From Rhodamnia argentea (Eukaryota > Streptophyta > Magnoliopsida > Myrtales > Myrtaceae), in the NCBI RefSeq assembly GCF_020921035.1, contig NC_063152.1:2176001-2240000 (forward strand): 64,000 nucleotides of DNA, written 5' to 3'. Under the pieces are notes generated by a model. The model made no database searches. It was not told the DNA's origin and saw nothing but the letters and a program-made list of their open reading frames with translations. Positions 45,840-61,504 of this stretch are shown here, piece by piece (the first letter of the stretch is position 1; the number at the start of each line of letters is the position of its first letter). A program made the position numbers and the translations under genes.

Positions 45840-46421
45840 CTGCTCAGTTTACAGAATTCTCTGCGCTTCTCCGAGATCGAATCCCGCGCTATCGTCACGA
45901 GACGAACAGGTAAGATCTCTGGATTCTCCTTCTCAGATCTTCATTGATCCAAAGTCGCGAAGTCGCTGCCTTCGGCTTCGTCTCTCACTCAGATCTCCCC
46001 CGTAATACTCCCGGAAATGCGAAAACGATGCTCTTCGGAATTGTGGATAGATTCTTAATTAGGCTCCGCAATTGCACTAGAAGCTCTGCTAAGTGTGCTG
46101 TTCGTAGTCGTCAGATCTAACGTTTGTTAGCTTGGTTTTTTTTTTTTTTTTGCATTGCCTCGAATGCGGTTGATCCAGGAACATGTTGAGTGTTGCTTTC
46201 CGGTTGTTCGCGCGCGTTTGATCCTTTGTGTTCGATGTTTGGTGGGATGATTTTGGATTAGGTTATGCGTAATTGGTTGAATCTGGGTCATAATACAGCA
46301 TTGAGATCAAGGATCGAGTGTTGGTGGTTCTCAATTAACAGGTCTTTTCCCTTGTATTGTGTGTAGGTACGGCCTGTTTAGCTGTCTTCAGCAGCAAGTG
46401 GTTGTTTGTCAGAAGGCCAAG
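45840..46421 (+). promoter_or_regulatory. Leader exons and leader intron of coatomer delta
   Basis: A noncoding exon appears to end at 45909 (ACGAACAG before GTAAGATCT) and a T-rich intron ends with TTGTGTGTAG at 46366; the second exon continues to the ATG at 46422. Leader introns of this kind often raise expression in plants. Borders read from splice signals only. Confidence 0.5.
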
Positions 46422-51258
<4,837 letters not shown>

Positions 51259-52036
51259 ATGATAGATAGTGCGGTCACCTGAAGTCTGCTTTCACCCACT
51301 TTCTGGTTTTGTGAATTCTGTGCCACATACATTTATCTGCATTCAAGTTTTGTTAAGATCTTTGATCTATAGTTCAATGCTGCATCTGACCAATGTCTTG
51401 CAACCTGTGGCTGAACCTTGAATTTTTTCATGAGAATTTATTGACTCTCGAGTTTAGATGTCATAGAAATATCCTTTTACGTCTGTCCTGAGCATTACCT
51501 GGACATATAAGTGAATGATATACACATGGTAGTTTGTGTTGTTGCATAGACTAACGAGTAGACCAATTTCTTGTTTTCCAACTAGAGTTGTCCTCTATGT
51601 CTATTGTATCTGATTTTTATGTGAAGCTGCTTAGAATTAGTTTTGCACCATCTCAACTAAATTATTCCTCAGTTTCCGATTTGCACTTTGTCGGTGGATA
51701 TAGCACTTTTCATCTCGAAATAGTATCGAAGTTCTTGATTCTAATGTTTAGGCGGTCAAAAATATGCCACACACAAGAGTTGTCTTACTTCAATTCAGCC
51801 AGCAGGAACTTAGTTTGCTGCCTATAGAGCAGACGAATCTAAGGCGTTTCAGGTGATTTTCCAAATCTTTTCACAAGCGATCCTGTAACGCATGAGAATT
51901 CTGAAAGAGAGACCATTGGTAACTCATAATTCGACAAAGGTAAAACAAAACTTATTAAATGCGGGATTACCGCTCCCGGTACATCCGGTAGAACCTGCAA
52001 ATTTATTTTCAAGAACTAATCATATATCATCAGACT
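51259..52036. other. Convergent 3' ends of coatomer delta and DUF247 genes
   Basis: T-rich untranslated sequence of the plus-strand gene on the left; A-rich 3' end of the minus-strand gene on the right. The frame 51588-51827 has no recognisable domain. No extra gene seen. Confidence 0.5.
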
Positions 52037-53521
52037 TCATTCCTGGTTCGAATACTCTGGATCTGGAATAGGGGTGGAGGGGCGAGAGAAGAGCAGAGAA
52101 AAGGAATCACTTAGGTATGCCCAGAAGCTATTCTCCTTCAGCGCTTCCAGTGTGTCAGCGACTCCACAACCTGTTTGGATTAATGTCAGATAAAGCGCGA
52201 ACAATCCTGCCACCGTCGAAATCCCGACCACCCAGTTGCTGAAGTAGTAGTGAACAAGGCGTGCTCTGAGCCTTGCATACCTGCTCATGAAGTAGACGTC
52301 AATGTCGTCGCACACCACTTTGTGCAGATACGACTCTTCTCCGTCCCAGTCCACTTCTTTGCACAGCTTGTTCACCAAATTCGCCGCCTCCTTGTTACTT
52401 CCAAGGGAGTGGTGGACTATGCCTTTGTAATGGAGAATCTCCACATCGCCTTCCGAGTTCACGAGTCCGTCGAAGAAGAACACATATGCTGTTGCATCGG
52501 GTTTGCATTTCTTGTGGCATTGCTCGAAGGCCACCATGTTGCGGAACAACGTGCCTCTGTGATCGTCTATGTGCAGTGGTGGAATCTTCAGGACCCGTCC
52601 CTCAGATTGAATATCTAATGCCCTGTCATTCTGTGACTTCTCCAGCATAACTCCTGCTTCCGTCAACTCGGTTATAGATTGGATCATGCGCGGTTGCCTT
52701 TTCCGGTCCTGATCCTGTATCTCCGGGAGAATGCTGGATCGGAAAAGATCAAGAAAGTGACAGGTCCTACTCATTGTAGCGGTGGCACCGGCCGCATTCA
52801 TATGCGAGTCCCTCTGCAATAACGGATTGAAGAACTTCAAAGTGAGATCCTGTAGGGAAAGAACCGAGCATTCGCATTGCGAACTATCATCGATCACATC
52901 GAGCAATTCACGCAGAACTATCATTGGGAGCTGGTTTTCGAGCTTGATTAAATCACGGCGCAGCGTCGGCAACATCCACCTTTGAACGAGGGACGAAGAA
53001 GAACGACAGCTGCCGACCTCCCTCAGGAGCTGCAGGATGAAGCAGCCATCGATGACCATCATATCAACGAACTCGTCTCTGCTCAGCTTAACTTCGTCGG
53101 CATAACAACTCCTAGCCTTGGGTTCGAGCTCCTCCATTGCCGAGATCACTCTCTCTAGTTCAACTTCACGTTCCTGTTTCGACCCGAAAACCCTGTGGAA
53201 GAATTTCAGCTTTAGCTCCTCCATTTCTTTCAAGTGTCGATCTCCGCGATGGTAAGGACCGATCGATACGATGCTCGGATCGTACGCCTCTGCCTCTACT
53301 TGACGCAGTTTCGCGGGGACTCGGTAGACGCAGACATTGTCGCTCTCTTCAGGAATCTTGGCGTTCAACTTCTTCAGCAGGGAGGCTTTGCAATTCCCAT
53401 GCACTTGTGATGATGTTGAGGAGGACCATCTCCTGCAAATAGCTTCAAAGTTCCCTCTTTTGCATAGCATCTGCAGACGCAACTGCTTCAACCCCCAAAT
53501 GTTTCTACCTGCCATATTCAA
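52037..53521 (-). CDS. DUF247 (UPF0481, At3g47200-like) plant membrane-anchored protein
   Basis: Intronless, 494 residues from the ATG at 53521; a second ATG two codons later is equally usable. The DUF247 domain starts at about residue 64 with VCVYRVPAKLRQVEAEAYDP and SIVSIGPYHRGDRHLKEMEE, continues with DEFVDMMVIDGCFILQLLRE and DLIKLENQLPMIVLRELLDV, and ends before a hydrophobic segment at about 430-449 (WVVGISTVAGLFALYLTLIQ), a typical single C-terminal membrane anchor. The domain has no known enzymatic activity; some DUF247 genes of grasses are linked to self-incompatibility, but nothing here ties this copy to that. The first 60 residues are a basic extension not obviously part of the domain; the true start might be further in. 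An hAT-like element sits within 170 bases upstream. Confidence 0.9.
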   Translation of the reverse strand: MNMAGRNIWGLKQLRLQMLCKRGNFEAICRRWSSSTSSQVHGNCKASLLKKLNAKIPEESDNVCVYRVPAKLRQVEAEAYDPSIVSIGPYHRGDRHLKEMEELKLKFFHRVFGSKQEREVELERVISAMEELEPKARSCYADEVKLSRDEFVDMMVIDGCFILQLLREVGSCRSSSSLVQRWMLPTLRRDLIKLENQLPMIVLRELLDVIDDSSQCECSVLSLQDLTLKFFNPLLQRDSHMNAAGATATMSRTCHFLDLFRSSILPEIQDQDRKRQPRMIQSITELTEAGVMLEKSQNDRALDIQSEGRVLKIPPLHIDDHRGTLFRNMVAFEQCHKKCKPDATAYVFFFDGLVNSEGDVEILHYKGIVHHSLGSNKEAANLVNKLCKEVDWDGEESYLHKVVCDDIDVYFMSRYARLRARLVHYYFSNWVVGISTVAGLFALYLTLIQTGCGVADTLEALKENSFWAYLSDSFSLLFSRPSTPIPDPEYSNQE

Positions 53522-53687
53522 AAAACTGAGTTCTTGCTTGGGTTTGGAGGGCCGTTGGTGGGAAGGACTCTTAAGCAGTAGGAAGTCAGGAGGTCAATTC
53601 ATTTTTCTCGGACACCCAGAATTCACAAAGGGGAGAAAAATGATTTCTTTCTCATTCATTGTTCTCTTTTTGTTTCTGGGTAACCGG

Positions 53688-55030
53688 TAGAGCTGTGAAT
53701 ATGAGACATTAACTTTTATAGTGGGTCAAAAAGGTAGAAGTGAAATTAAATGGGTCAAAAATGAGTCACACGTGGAACTCATTTCTAACCCATTTTGGAC
53801 CTATTATCGACAGCCTCCACCCACGAGCTGCAAATGGGGCAGAGTACTTAAAAGGCTTAGTTATTATTTTTATATTTTTATAAGCTGACCCTCCGTCGGT
53901 GCGGCTGACCGCCACCGAATTCAGCCGCCGTCCGCCGACCATCCGCTGGCGCCGCCCGGTCGCCGCTATACTCCTCCGTCCCTTCGCCGGTCGCCGCCGT
54001 GCTCCTGCTGCCAGTCGCCGTGTGTCGCCGTACCCCATCACCCGCCGCCGCCGATCGCTGTCGCACTCCACCGCCGATATCTCCTCCGCCCCCACCACTT
54101 CCTCCTCCTCCTCCTCCTCCTCCGCCGCCGGCACCTTGGATGTCAAGTTCTCCGTGGAGAAGGTTCACAGGTTGCGACGGGGATGAGCAGAAGAGAGACG
54201 GCCGCTTCGCCTCCCTCGACCGAGTCAAACCCCAGGCAAGAAGTGAATCGGTGCTCCGGATGCCGGAGGAAGGTAGGCCTCACCGGATTCTGATGCCGGT
54301 GCAGAGAACTCTTCTGCTCGGAGCACCGGTACTTCGATCGGCACGACTGCAACTACGACTACAAGGCGGCCGGCCGTGAGGCGATCGCGAGGGAGAATCC
54401 GGTGGTGAAAGCCGCGAAGATCGTTCAGAGTCTGATGATCTGAAGGGAGAATCCAAAAGGAAGGCTGGGGCCTGGAGGAGATCTAAGACCGAATCTCGCC
54501 CTTTCTTTCCCAACAACGATGATGATAACGTGCGGGATGGAAGGTGGAGAAGAAGGGAAATCAGAAAAAATTAAAAAGGTAAAAAATTTCACTTGATTGA
54601 AAATATTTTAAAAAATAAAACAATTCGAAAAAATAGAAAAATTTTAAAAAAGGAAAAAATTTCAATTGATTACAAAATATTTAAAAATTAAAAAATAAGA
54701 AAAATTTTCACTTGATTTTTTATTGCATAAAAGTATTTTAGTAATATTATTTTTATTTTATTTACTAATTATTTATTATTTAATTTTCTTTTTATTTGAT
54801 GTGAAGTTTTTATCTAGTAACATATGCGTGTGAAAAGTTTAAAATAGGTTGAATATGATATATAGATTTTATTAGAATATTAGTATGATTTAGTAATATG
54901 GATCAAAATGGGTCGGGTCGGGTCGGGTATGGGTTATTGAATATGGGTTAAAACGGGTTAGAGGGGTTGATATGGGTCGGACCATCGACCCGACCCAAAC
55001 CCGATCCTATCCGCCCATTTGATGCCTCTA
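53688..55030. mobile_element. hAT-like nonautonomous element carrying a captured gene fragment
   Basis: Ends TAGAGCTGTGAA and, inverted, TAGAGGCATCAAATGGG; flanked by an 8-base duplication GTAACCGG (53680-53687) and GTAACCGA (55031-55038), 7 of 8 identical. Near the ends lie repeats of TGGGTCAAAA, GGTCGGGTCGGGT and GACCCGACCCAAACC. The middle (53880-54540) is very GC-rich and includes a broken AN1 zinc-finger gene piece; 54560-54850 is AT-rich. No transposase. TIR sequence and 8-bp duplication point to hAT; movement would depend on an autonomous relative elsewhere. It lies just upstream of the DUF247 gene. Confidence 0.65.
54060..54443 (+). pseudogene. SAP: AN1 zinc-finger (stress-associated protein, SAP) gene fragment inside the hAT-like element
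   Basis: From 54240 the frame reads EVNRCSGCRRKVGLTGF, a stop (TGA at 54291-54293, where family members normally have Arg), then [19 protein letters not shown] and [19 protein letters not shown] up to a terminal TGA at 54441. All zinc-binding Cys and His positions of the AN1 finger are kept. Upstream, in two other frames, lie TTSSSSSSSSAAGTLDVKF and DEQKRDGRFASLDRVKPQAR, which resemble the linker of A20/AN1 SAP proteins; the N-terminal A20 finger is not seen. So there are at least two frameshifts and one nonsense change. SAPs are small A20/AN1 proteins in stress responses. This copy cannot encode one, and its place within an element indicates capture of a gene piece. Confidence 0.75.
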
Positions 55031-55043
55031 GTAACCGAGAGAA

Positions 55044-55375
55044 ATGCAGGAGCTCAATTATTCATTCACTTCCTGCGGCAGTAGGCTTCTCAAAGTCGAT
55101 GAGAGCATGATTTTTAAACAGAGAAGACCAGAGACCAGATCTGGGATTTCTGGCTTGTACCATGATGTTTCTTCATCATATGTTCGCTGCTCTGTCTTTT
55201 ATTTTTCCATTTTTTATGATTCTTGCTTCAGTCCTATTTTAATTAAGTTTAATAAGATACCAGAATTTCATTGTGTGCTTCGCATGTTTGGCTGAATCCC
55301 ATTCGGGAATTCCATGTCAAGGTTGACCAACAAAAAGCAACGACAAGGGAGGGAATGATTCGCAGGATTTTCAGT
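55044..55375. other. Short spacer between two element remnants
   Basis: The small frame at 55044-55295 has no recognisable domain. Nothing else visible. Confidence 0.4.
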
Positions 55376-55379
55376 GCTT

Positions 55380-55772
55380 TCACAAAGTTCTTTTGTTGGT
55401 AAATGGGCTAAAGAAGTGGTTCATATTTCCCATCGAGTGTAGGGTCCCGTTTCTCGGTGAGCAGGTATCCGGGGGAGTAGCCCGACGGGGTTTCTTAAGG
55501 GAACAACGCCTCCTATATACTAGAGGGCTTTTATGGTTTGAGCTCATATTTTTTCATTTATAGTTTAGGCTTAGATCTATGAATAGCTACTGTTATGTAT
55601 TATCTCTTTCTCTTATAATTGACAGATAAGTGCAATGTGCTTATTACAGTGAAATCTCCTACTGGACGTAACCCTAATTTAAGATCGAAATATGATAAAA
55701 TTTTGTGTCTCGATTTCTCGTTCTAGCTTTTATGTTTTATTATGTCCTTATTGTGCGCCGAATCCTAACATA
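55380..55772 (+). mobile_element. LTR-retrotransposon fragment (probable solo LTR)
   Basis: Matches 6050-6395: GTGCAATGTGCTTATTACAG, AATCTCCTACTGGACGTAAC, CCCTAATTTAAGATCGAA, TTGTGTCTCGATTTCTCGTT and an end at CCGAATCCTAACA. This is the shape of a plant Copia LTR 3' portion. No internal retroelement genes are adjacent. Start not resolved. Confidence 0.5.
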
Positions 55773-55774
55773 CA

Positions 55775-56480
55775 AGGCCTGTGCTGGTTCCCGGACGTTG
55801 AGGAGTTGAATTTCTTGTATGACAGTCATAAGGAACTTAATCTTCTAGTAAAGGAAAAGAAGTAGTTGGTAAAATTGCGAGTGAAAGTCCCCCAGATGTT
55901 GTCCGATTGCAAGGAGCTTCTTTGAACTTTTGATGTCGAAAACCAAGCCTTTGTTCATGAGTACGGCATAACGAAGTTGAAATGCCGCGTATCGGGAGAC
56001 GAGAAATCGCAGCATACGGTGGCGGGGAAAGAGCTCGGTGTTGATTTTGGGACCAGAATTGAGACCGGAATTAAAGTTTGTGCTTTTAGAGGAATTGGGA
56101 GAATCTTAAAAAAAAAAAAAAAGACAAAATCACATTCACCTTAATAATTTTTGGCGAATTGCCAAAGTGGGGCTAAGGACTTTATACAACTTTTGGCCTC
56201 ATCACAGCACACCGTAGTGTGAACCTGAGAAACTGTGAACCTAAGAAACTATATACAATTTCTGCGCTACCTGTTTGCTCAAGTGGGCCTGTTTCAACCG
56301 CGCTTTCCGAAGCTTCCTAGTTGCATGGCAAATTGCCACCGTCCCATTGACCTTGCTTCAGCAGCCTAAGAAGTCTTCTTGTGTCCATCTCATTTGTACT
56401 CTGTTCTCTTGTCTCTCTGCTTGATCTTGATCTTTCTTGTTGACGATACCAGATAGCAGAAGGCGGCGGAAGAGACGGCA
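55775..56480. other. Spacer / promoter region of the ankyrin gene with possible coding relic
   Basis: 55790-56095 reads partly like protein in one frame (WFPDVEELNFLYDSHKELNL, then VPQMLSDCKELL, AFVHEYGITKLKCRVSGDEK, GVDFGTRIETGIKVCAFRG) interrupted by stops. The family is not recognised. 56120-56480 is presumably promoter and leader of the downstream gene. Confidence 0.3.
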
Positions 56481-56500
56481 TTCTGTGAGTTCAGAGAGCA

Positions 56501-59500
56501 ATGGATCAGCAAAACAAGGTGATGCAGAGAGCTCCTTCCATCTCATCTTGCTTCCCAGAGAGATTTTCTGGTGTTTCACCAAGAGATGAGCATGAGAATG
56601 TGCATGAGAAGCGGCAACACCATCACCAGTGGCCCATGAAAGCCGCTGCTCTTCACGCCCTTCCGCAACCCCCATTGGCATTCAAAGCTCCAGTTGATAA
56701 GCATCTCATCGTGGAAGAGAAGCTTCAACCCCACCATGCACCACCGCCACCATCATCTTCTGCTTCTCCTCCTCATCACCATGTGCTGCCGTCTAGCAGC
56801 AAATTGAATGAAGCAGCTGCGCCCGATAAGCCAGTTTCAGCTCCTCTCCCGCCAATTCCTTCGTTTCCCCACTTTGGTAATGACTTGATCATAATTTCTC
56901 TGATACTCCCTTGTGTTTGAACTGTTGGAAGTGGAGGGAGAGGACAGGATATAAGATTGGAGAAGATCTCTCTTTTGCAGACCGTCGCTAATCAATCTGA
57001 ACAGATGTTTAAGTTATTAGACGCGGGTAATTATCCAATATTTCAGTGCTTTAAGCTATTTAGGAAGTGCACTAACTTTGATAACATGATCTCTCAAATG
57101 TTAAAGTCTCCCTTTTTTCTTTCTAAGGTTGCAATCGAGTAAGTAGGTTCAAGCATTAATCTAGTCTCGTCCATCCTGGCCGTACACTGCTCTTAGTCCT
57201 CCTACATTAGTTAGTTTTCTGCACTTTTAAGTGGTCTAGTGGTCTTGTAGAGCTATGCCGCCGATTATTCGATGTTTTTATGCCTTTTATTATTAACTGG
57301 AAGACCAGCATGTGACTAGTTTGAATGGTATCTCGAAGCGTGTTATACTTCAGGAATTAGAGAACCATACTCGACTGTGTTTCGATTGATGATAGCATCA
57401 TTTGGCACATTTCTTTCAGCCTTTTTCTCTGGGCTCAGGCAAATTCAGTCTCTTTGCTCTTTAGAACTCTCAGAAGCCATCGCATAACATCTGAAGCGCT
57501 TAATGACAGGGAAAATTTTCTCCCAGAGAACATACACGCCTTTGTATAATGCTGCAATGAAAGGCCATTGGGAAAGTGCAGAGAAGTTCTTACGATCACA
57601 TCCCGGGGCTATAAATGTCAGGATCACGAAGGAAATGGACACGGTTCTTCACATTGCTGCCGGGGCCAAACACACCAATTTCGTAGAGGAAGTGGTCAAG
57701 ATGATGAGCCCCACAGATTTAGCATTGCGGAACAAGAGAAATAATACGGCTCTTTGTCATGCTGCCGCATCTGGTGTTACCAAAATCGCGGAGACAATGG
57801 TCAATAAGAATAGGGACTTACCTGGGATGAGGGGCCATAAGGGAATGACACCTCTTTATTTTGCAGCATTGTTTGGACACGGGGACATGGTTTCCTATTT
57901 GTTCAGAGTGACAGATGATGAGCATCTAACTGAAGAGGACTACGTGACGGTACTCCTTGCTACAATCAACAATGATTTGTTTGGTGAGGAAAATTCAATT
58001 GATTCACGCTCGAGCATTGCTTGGATATAAATTTTTGGAATAACATCTGTCCTATCAATACTCACAGACCTAGCTCTTACCATACTTTGGAGAAAACCAG
58101 AATTAGCTACTCTTCGAGATCATAATGGAATGACTGCATTGCATATTTTAGCTCAGAAGCCTTCGGCGTTTGCCAGCACAAGCTCATTGGAATCCTGGCA
58201 GAGGATACTTTATCCATGTAGGCATCGAATTGCTCTGAAATTTTCATATATATTATTCTCCAACATATATGTACATATTTTCTGTGTGTGTGTGTCCGAT
58301 GTTTGCCTTTTAGATTAGGAGATGGCTGTACTTTCATGAACTTTGCCTTTTTGACCTCCCTAAAATGATGTTGGTCTAATATCCTCTCAGTGATTCGCGT
58401 GGAAGAAAAATATAAGGTGGGGTTCCCTTCAGGACTCGTCATGAGCGACATTAGCCACACAAATCAAGGTTTGTCATCAACCTTTTGTCTACAAGGCATG
58501 CTAATCCACACAAGAAAATTATGACGGCTAGCAAAAATCGTCTAAGAGACAGTAGGTTCAGCTGAGGTCATGATGAGTCTATTTCTTTGTGAAACTTATG
58601 CAGTGTCTCTCTACTTACTCGAGAAGCTTTGGTGTGTGGTGGAGTTAATAGGTAGGTGGCGCAAGAACATTGTTGCTGTTTTCCCTGGAAAAAGTTCATT
58701 TCTCTTATTGAGTTCAATTTATAGTGCCAGGAATCAAGGCAGTTCATGAGAAAAAGACTATGCATATGCAAGCGCTACAGTTGGTGAAGCTGTTGTGCGA
58801 GCAGGTTTCATCACTGGAGGACTCCACAATTGCGGATCTTTTAACACATCCCTCGCAGCCGTTGCTCATTGCAGCAGGGTTCGGCATAGTTGAGCTTGTG
58901 ACTGAGCTTGTTTGCTCTAATCCTGATTTGATATGGAAAGTTGATGAGCAAAGCCGTAACATTTTCCATGTTGCGGTTATGTACCGCCGAGAAAAGATAT
59001 TTGGCCTCATTCATGATCTCGGGGCGCATAAAGATATGATCACTACCTACAAAGACCCCACCAACGATCACAACTTGTTGCATTTGGCGGGAAAGATGGC
59101 ACCTCTGGACCAACTTAACAGCGTGTCTGGGGCAGCTCTTCAGATGCAGCGGGAACTTCTATGGTTCAAGGTATTGTCACTCTTTATCTCAGCTCTCGGC
59201 TATTTCCTTGAGAGAATGTGATTTCTAGGATTCAGATTGTCTCATGTCTTGTTGTTGCCGCCATACTGTCCTGTTTTGAACATGTCGAGTATTCGTTTCA
59301 ATTAGATAGTTGCTGTAATTGCTCTGACATTTTTCTTTTAGATTAGTATTGGTTGGTCCTCATCTTGAAATATTGAAGCAGGACCCATCCAATCTAATCT
59401 ACGAACAGGAACATAACACGGGAGGAGTTCTTAACTGGGTATGTGACAGTTTTTTCTTCTGTGCCTTAATTCTAGGAAGTGGAGAAAACTGTACACCCTT

Positions 59501-60087
59501 TATCAAAGCAGATGAGGGACAAAAACGGCCGAACACCGAGAATGTTATTCACGGAAGAGCACAGGGCTCTGGTCAAAGAAGGAGAGGACTGGATGAAAAG
59601 CACCGCTTCATCCTGCATGCTTGTTTCCACGCTAATCACCACTGTGATGTTCGCCGCTATCTTCACGGTTCCAGGAGGAACAGACAACAAGGGCTTACCT
59701 ATTTTATTGGGATCAAATGCCTTCATAACGTTCGCCATATCAGATGCATTCGCGCTGTTCTCTTCGGTCACATCCATACTCATGTTCTTGTCCATCCTCA
59801 CCTCGCGCTATGCTGAGGAAGATTTTCTCGAATCCTTACCGAAAAGACTAATCATCGGCCTTACCACCCTGTTTCTTTCTATAGCATCCATGCTTATTGC
59901 ATTTAGCGCTACCTTTTTCATAGTACTTGGATGCCGATTGGCGTGGATTCTTGTACCGATTGCCTTAGCTTCGTGCATACCGATTACCTTATTTGCCTTT
60001 CTTCATTTTCCCCTTCTTGCTGATATGCTACGTTCTTCTTATGGAACTGGCCTATTCGCAAGAGAAGCCACAATCACCCTTTGTTAG
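56501..60087 (+). CDS. Ankyrin-repeat PGG-domain membrane protein
   Basis: Member of the plant ANK-TM family (ACD6/ITN1 relatives), typically plasma-membrane proteins in defence or salt and ABA responses. Exons: 56501-56876, 57510-57983, 58068-58217, 58725-59170 and 59476-60087; all GT-AG and in phase, 685 residues. Exon 1 codes for a low-complexity His/Pro/Ser-rich N-terminus (about 125 residues). Exon 2 carries ankyrin repeats (TPLYNAAMKGHWESAEKFLR, DTVLHIAAGAKHTNFVEEVV, NTALCHAAASGVTKIAETMV, MTPLYFAALFGHGDMVSYLF). Exons 3-4 have further repeats (MTALHILAQKPSAFA, QPLLIAAGFGIVELVTELV, RNIFHVAVMYRREKIFGLI, HNLLHLAGKMAPL). The PGG domain follows in exon 5 (TPRMLFTEEHRALVKEGEDW, AAIFTVPGGTDNKGLPILLG) with four hydrophobic helices to the end. 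Exon borders are eye-read; the domain order is standard for the family. Which paralogue it is cannot be decided here. Confidence 0.9.
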
Positions 60088-61085
60088 TTCATCATAAAGC
60101 TTGCATTGAGAACCAGAGAATAGCTTTATCAAAGTGAAGCATGAACGATTTGTCTCGATATCAAGTCAAATTGAGCCTTTTTTGTTGAAACGCCAGTCAT
60201 GGGAATCGTCCGGAACATCTGTACCGTAATGCTTCGATACCCCATATCTCTCAATTCTCCACCTTCAACTTCAACTTCAACAACCACATGGCCAAAGATA
60301 AACTTCAATCTCCACATTGCTTCCCAAACCATGATGACGACCTCCGGTACCAGCACCATCTCTCCAGGGCCCAGCCAATAGTGCACGCCTGAGGAGCTCG
60401 TCCCCAGTGAGGCTGTGGCGACGAGGACGCTTGTCTGGTCGCACGACCCAGGTGAGCTCCGGCCTTACCTGGTGTTTTGGGGGAGGGGGATGGGAGGGGA
60501 ATCTATGGTCAACAGTCCCAAGTACTGGCAGTTCTTTCGGTGGAATGTGCTCTTTCTATTGTGAAATTACTTGCTGAACACGCTCTTTTACCAGTTATCA
60601 AATTCGTTACCTTCGCTCCCATGAGTAAATCAATGCTGTTTTTCCTGTCGAATCTGTCAGAAAGCTATAGCAGAATGAGAATAATGAATTTGTGGACTAG
60701 ATAGAACACCACTGAGCATCAAGAGTTTAGAGCAAAGATGCTAGCTGATTGTATTTCCTTTTTGTTCTTATGGCCCTTGTCTGAGCTTGTTCAGGAACCT
60801 TCCCGTGTGACTGCTCTAGGCTGGTATCCTGAACAGGTACATTACCTTGATCAGATTGCATATCTTATGTTGGGTAGCTTTTACTGGTGTCATGGAGACA
60901 GACCTGCAGGCTGAAGGATTTGGCCAAAGGACCGTCTGATGGATCACCTTGGAACGGCTGATAGATCTACCGGGCGAATGGGTCGGCTGAAGGACTGTTT
61001 ACTCTTCGTGTGGATGCTAGTCAGGCCGGCTGAATCACATAAATTGTGACGGTGAAGAGCAAAGGACGACGCAAGTGGCGTAACT
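60088..61085. other. 3' region of ankyrin gene and spacer, no gene recognised
   Basis: Frames at 60129-60386 and 60477-60704 have no domain I recognise. No repeat with clear ends. Part of this is the untranslated end of the ankyrin gene. Confidence 0.4.
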
Positions 61086-61087
61086 CT

Positions 61088-61500
61088 AGTGCAGTTTCAC
61101 TTCAGTTGATCACTGAGTGCCACTTCTCCAAAAAAATCGACCACTTCAGTGTCATGGACGATTTGTGTGGCTGGAAAATCTGATGTGGCATCATTTTTAA
61201 CGTTAAACGTCCAACGTGGCTCGCGAGGAAACTGGAAAAACAATTGCTTTGCTCTTGATTTCTTCTTTTTTCCTTCGATTTTTCTGCTCGTTTTTTTTTT
61301 TTTTCCCTAAGGAAGATGAATTCCAATGTTCCAGCTAACCTCCATTGATGAAGCACAGAGTGTCAAAACAGAGACGAAACTCGGTGAAGCTCACGTGGGT
61401 TATCGACATATGGAGCTCCCCCGATGCTGTAAGAGGTCATAAAAAAGAAAAAATTGACACTGAAGTGAGCGTTGCACGAAAAATTATCACTTGTAATGGT
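61088..61500. mobile_element. Possible MITE with CACTTCAGTGTCA arms
   Basis: Left arm: TTTCACTTCAGTTGATCACT, CGACCACTTCAGTGTCATGG, ATCTGATGTGGCATC. Right arm: AAAAAATTGACACTGAAGTG, AGCGTTGCACGAAAAATTAT. The arms are inverted relative to one another around a T-rich centre. Similar in style to the element at 21180-21560. Target duplication not found. Confidence 0.45.
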
Positions 61501-61504
61501 TCTT

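Noticed and set aside
52250-52618. 122-codon plus-strand frame
   Set aside because: Antisense shadow of the DUF247 gene.
53878-54379. Several 95-126-codon frames on both strands in the GC-rich region
   Set aside because: They come from CCG/CGG-rich repeats and shifted frames around the broken AN1 fragment inside a transposon; no domain is intact in any of them.
59349-59816. 155-codon plus-strand frame
   Set aside because: Other-frame shadow across intron 4 and exon 5 of the ankyrin-PGG gene, which uses 59476-60087 in a different frame.
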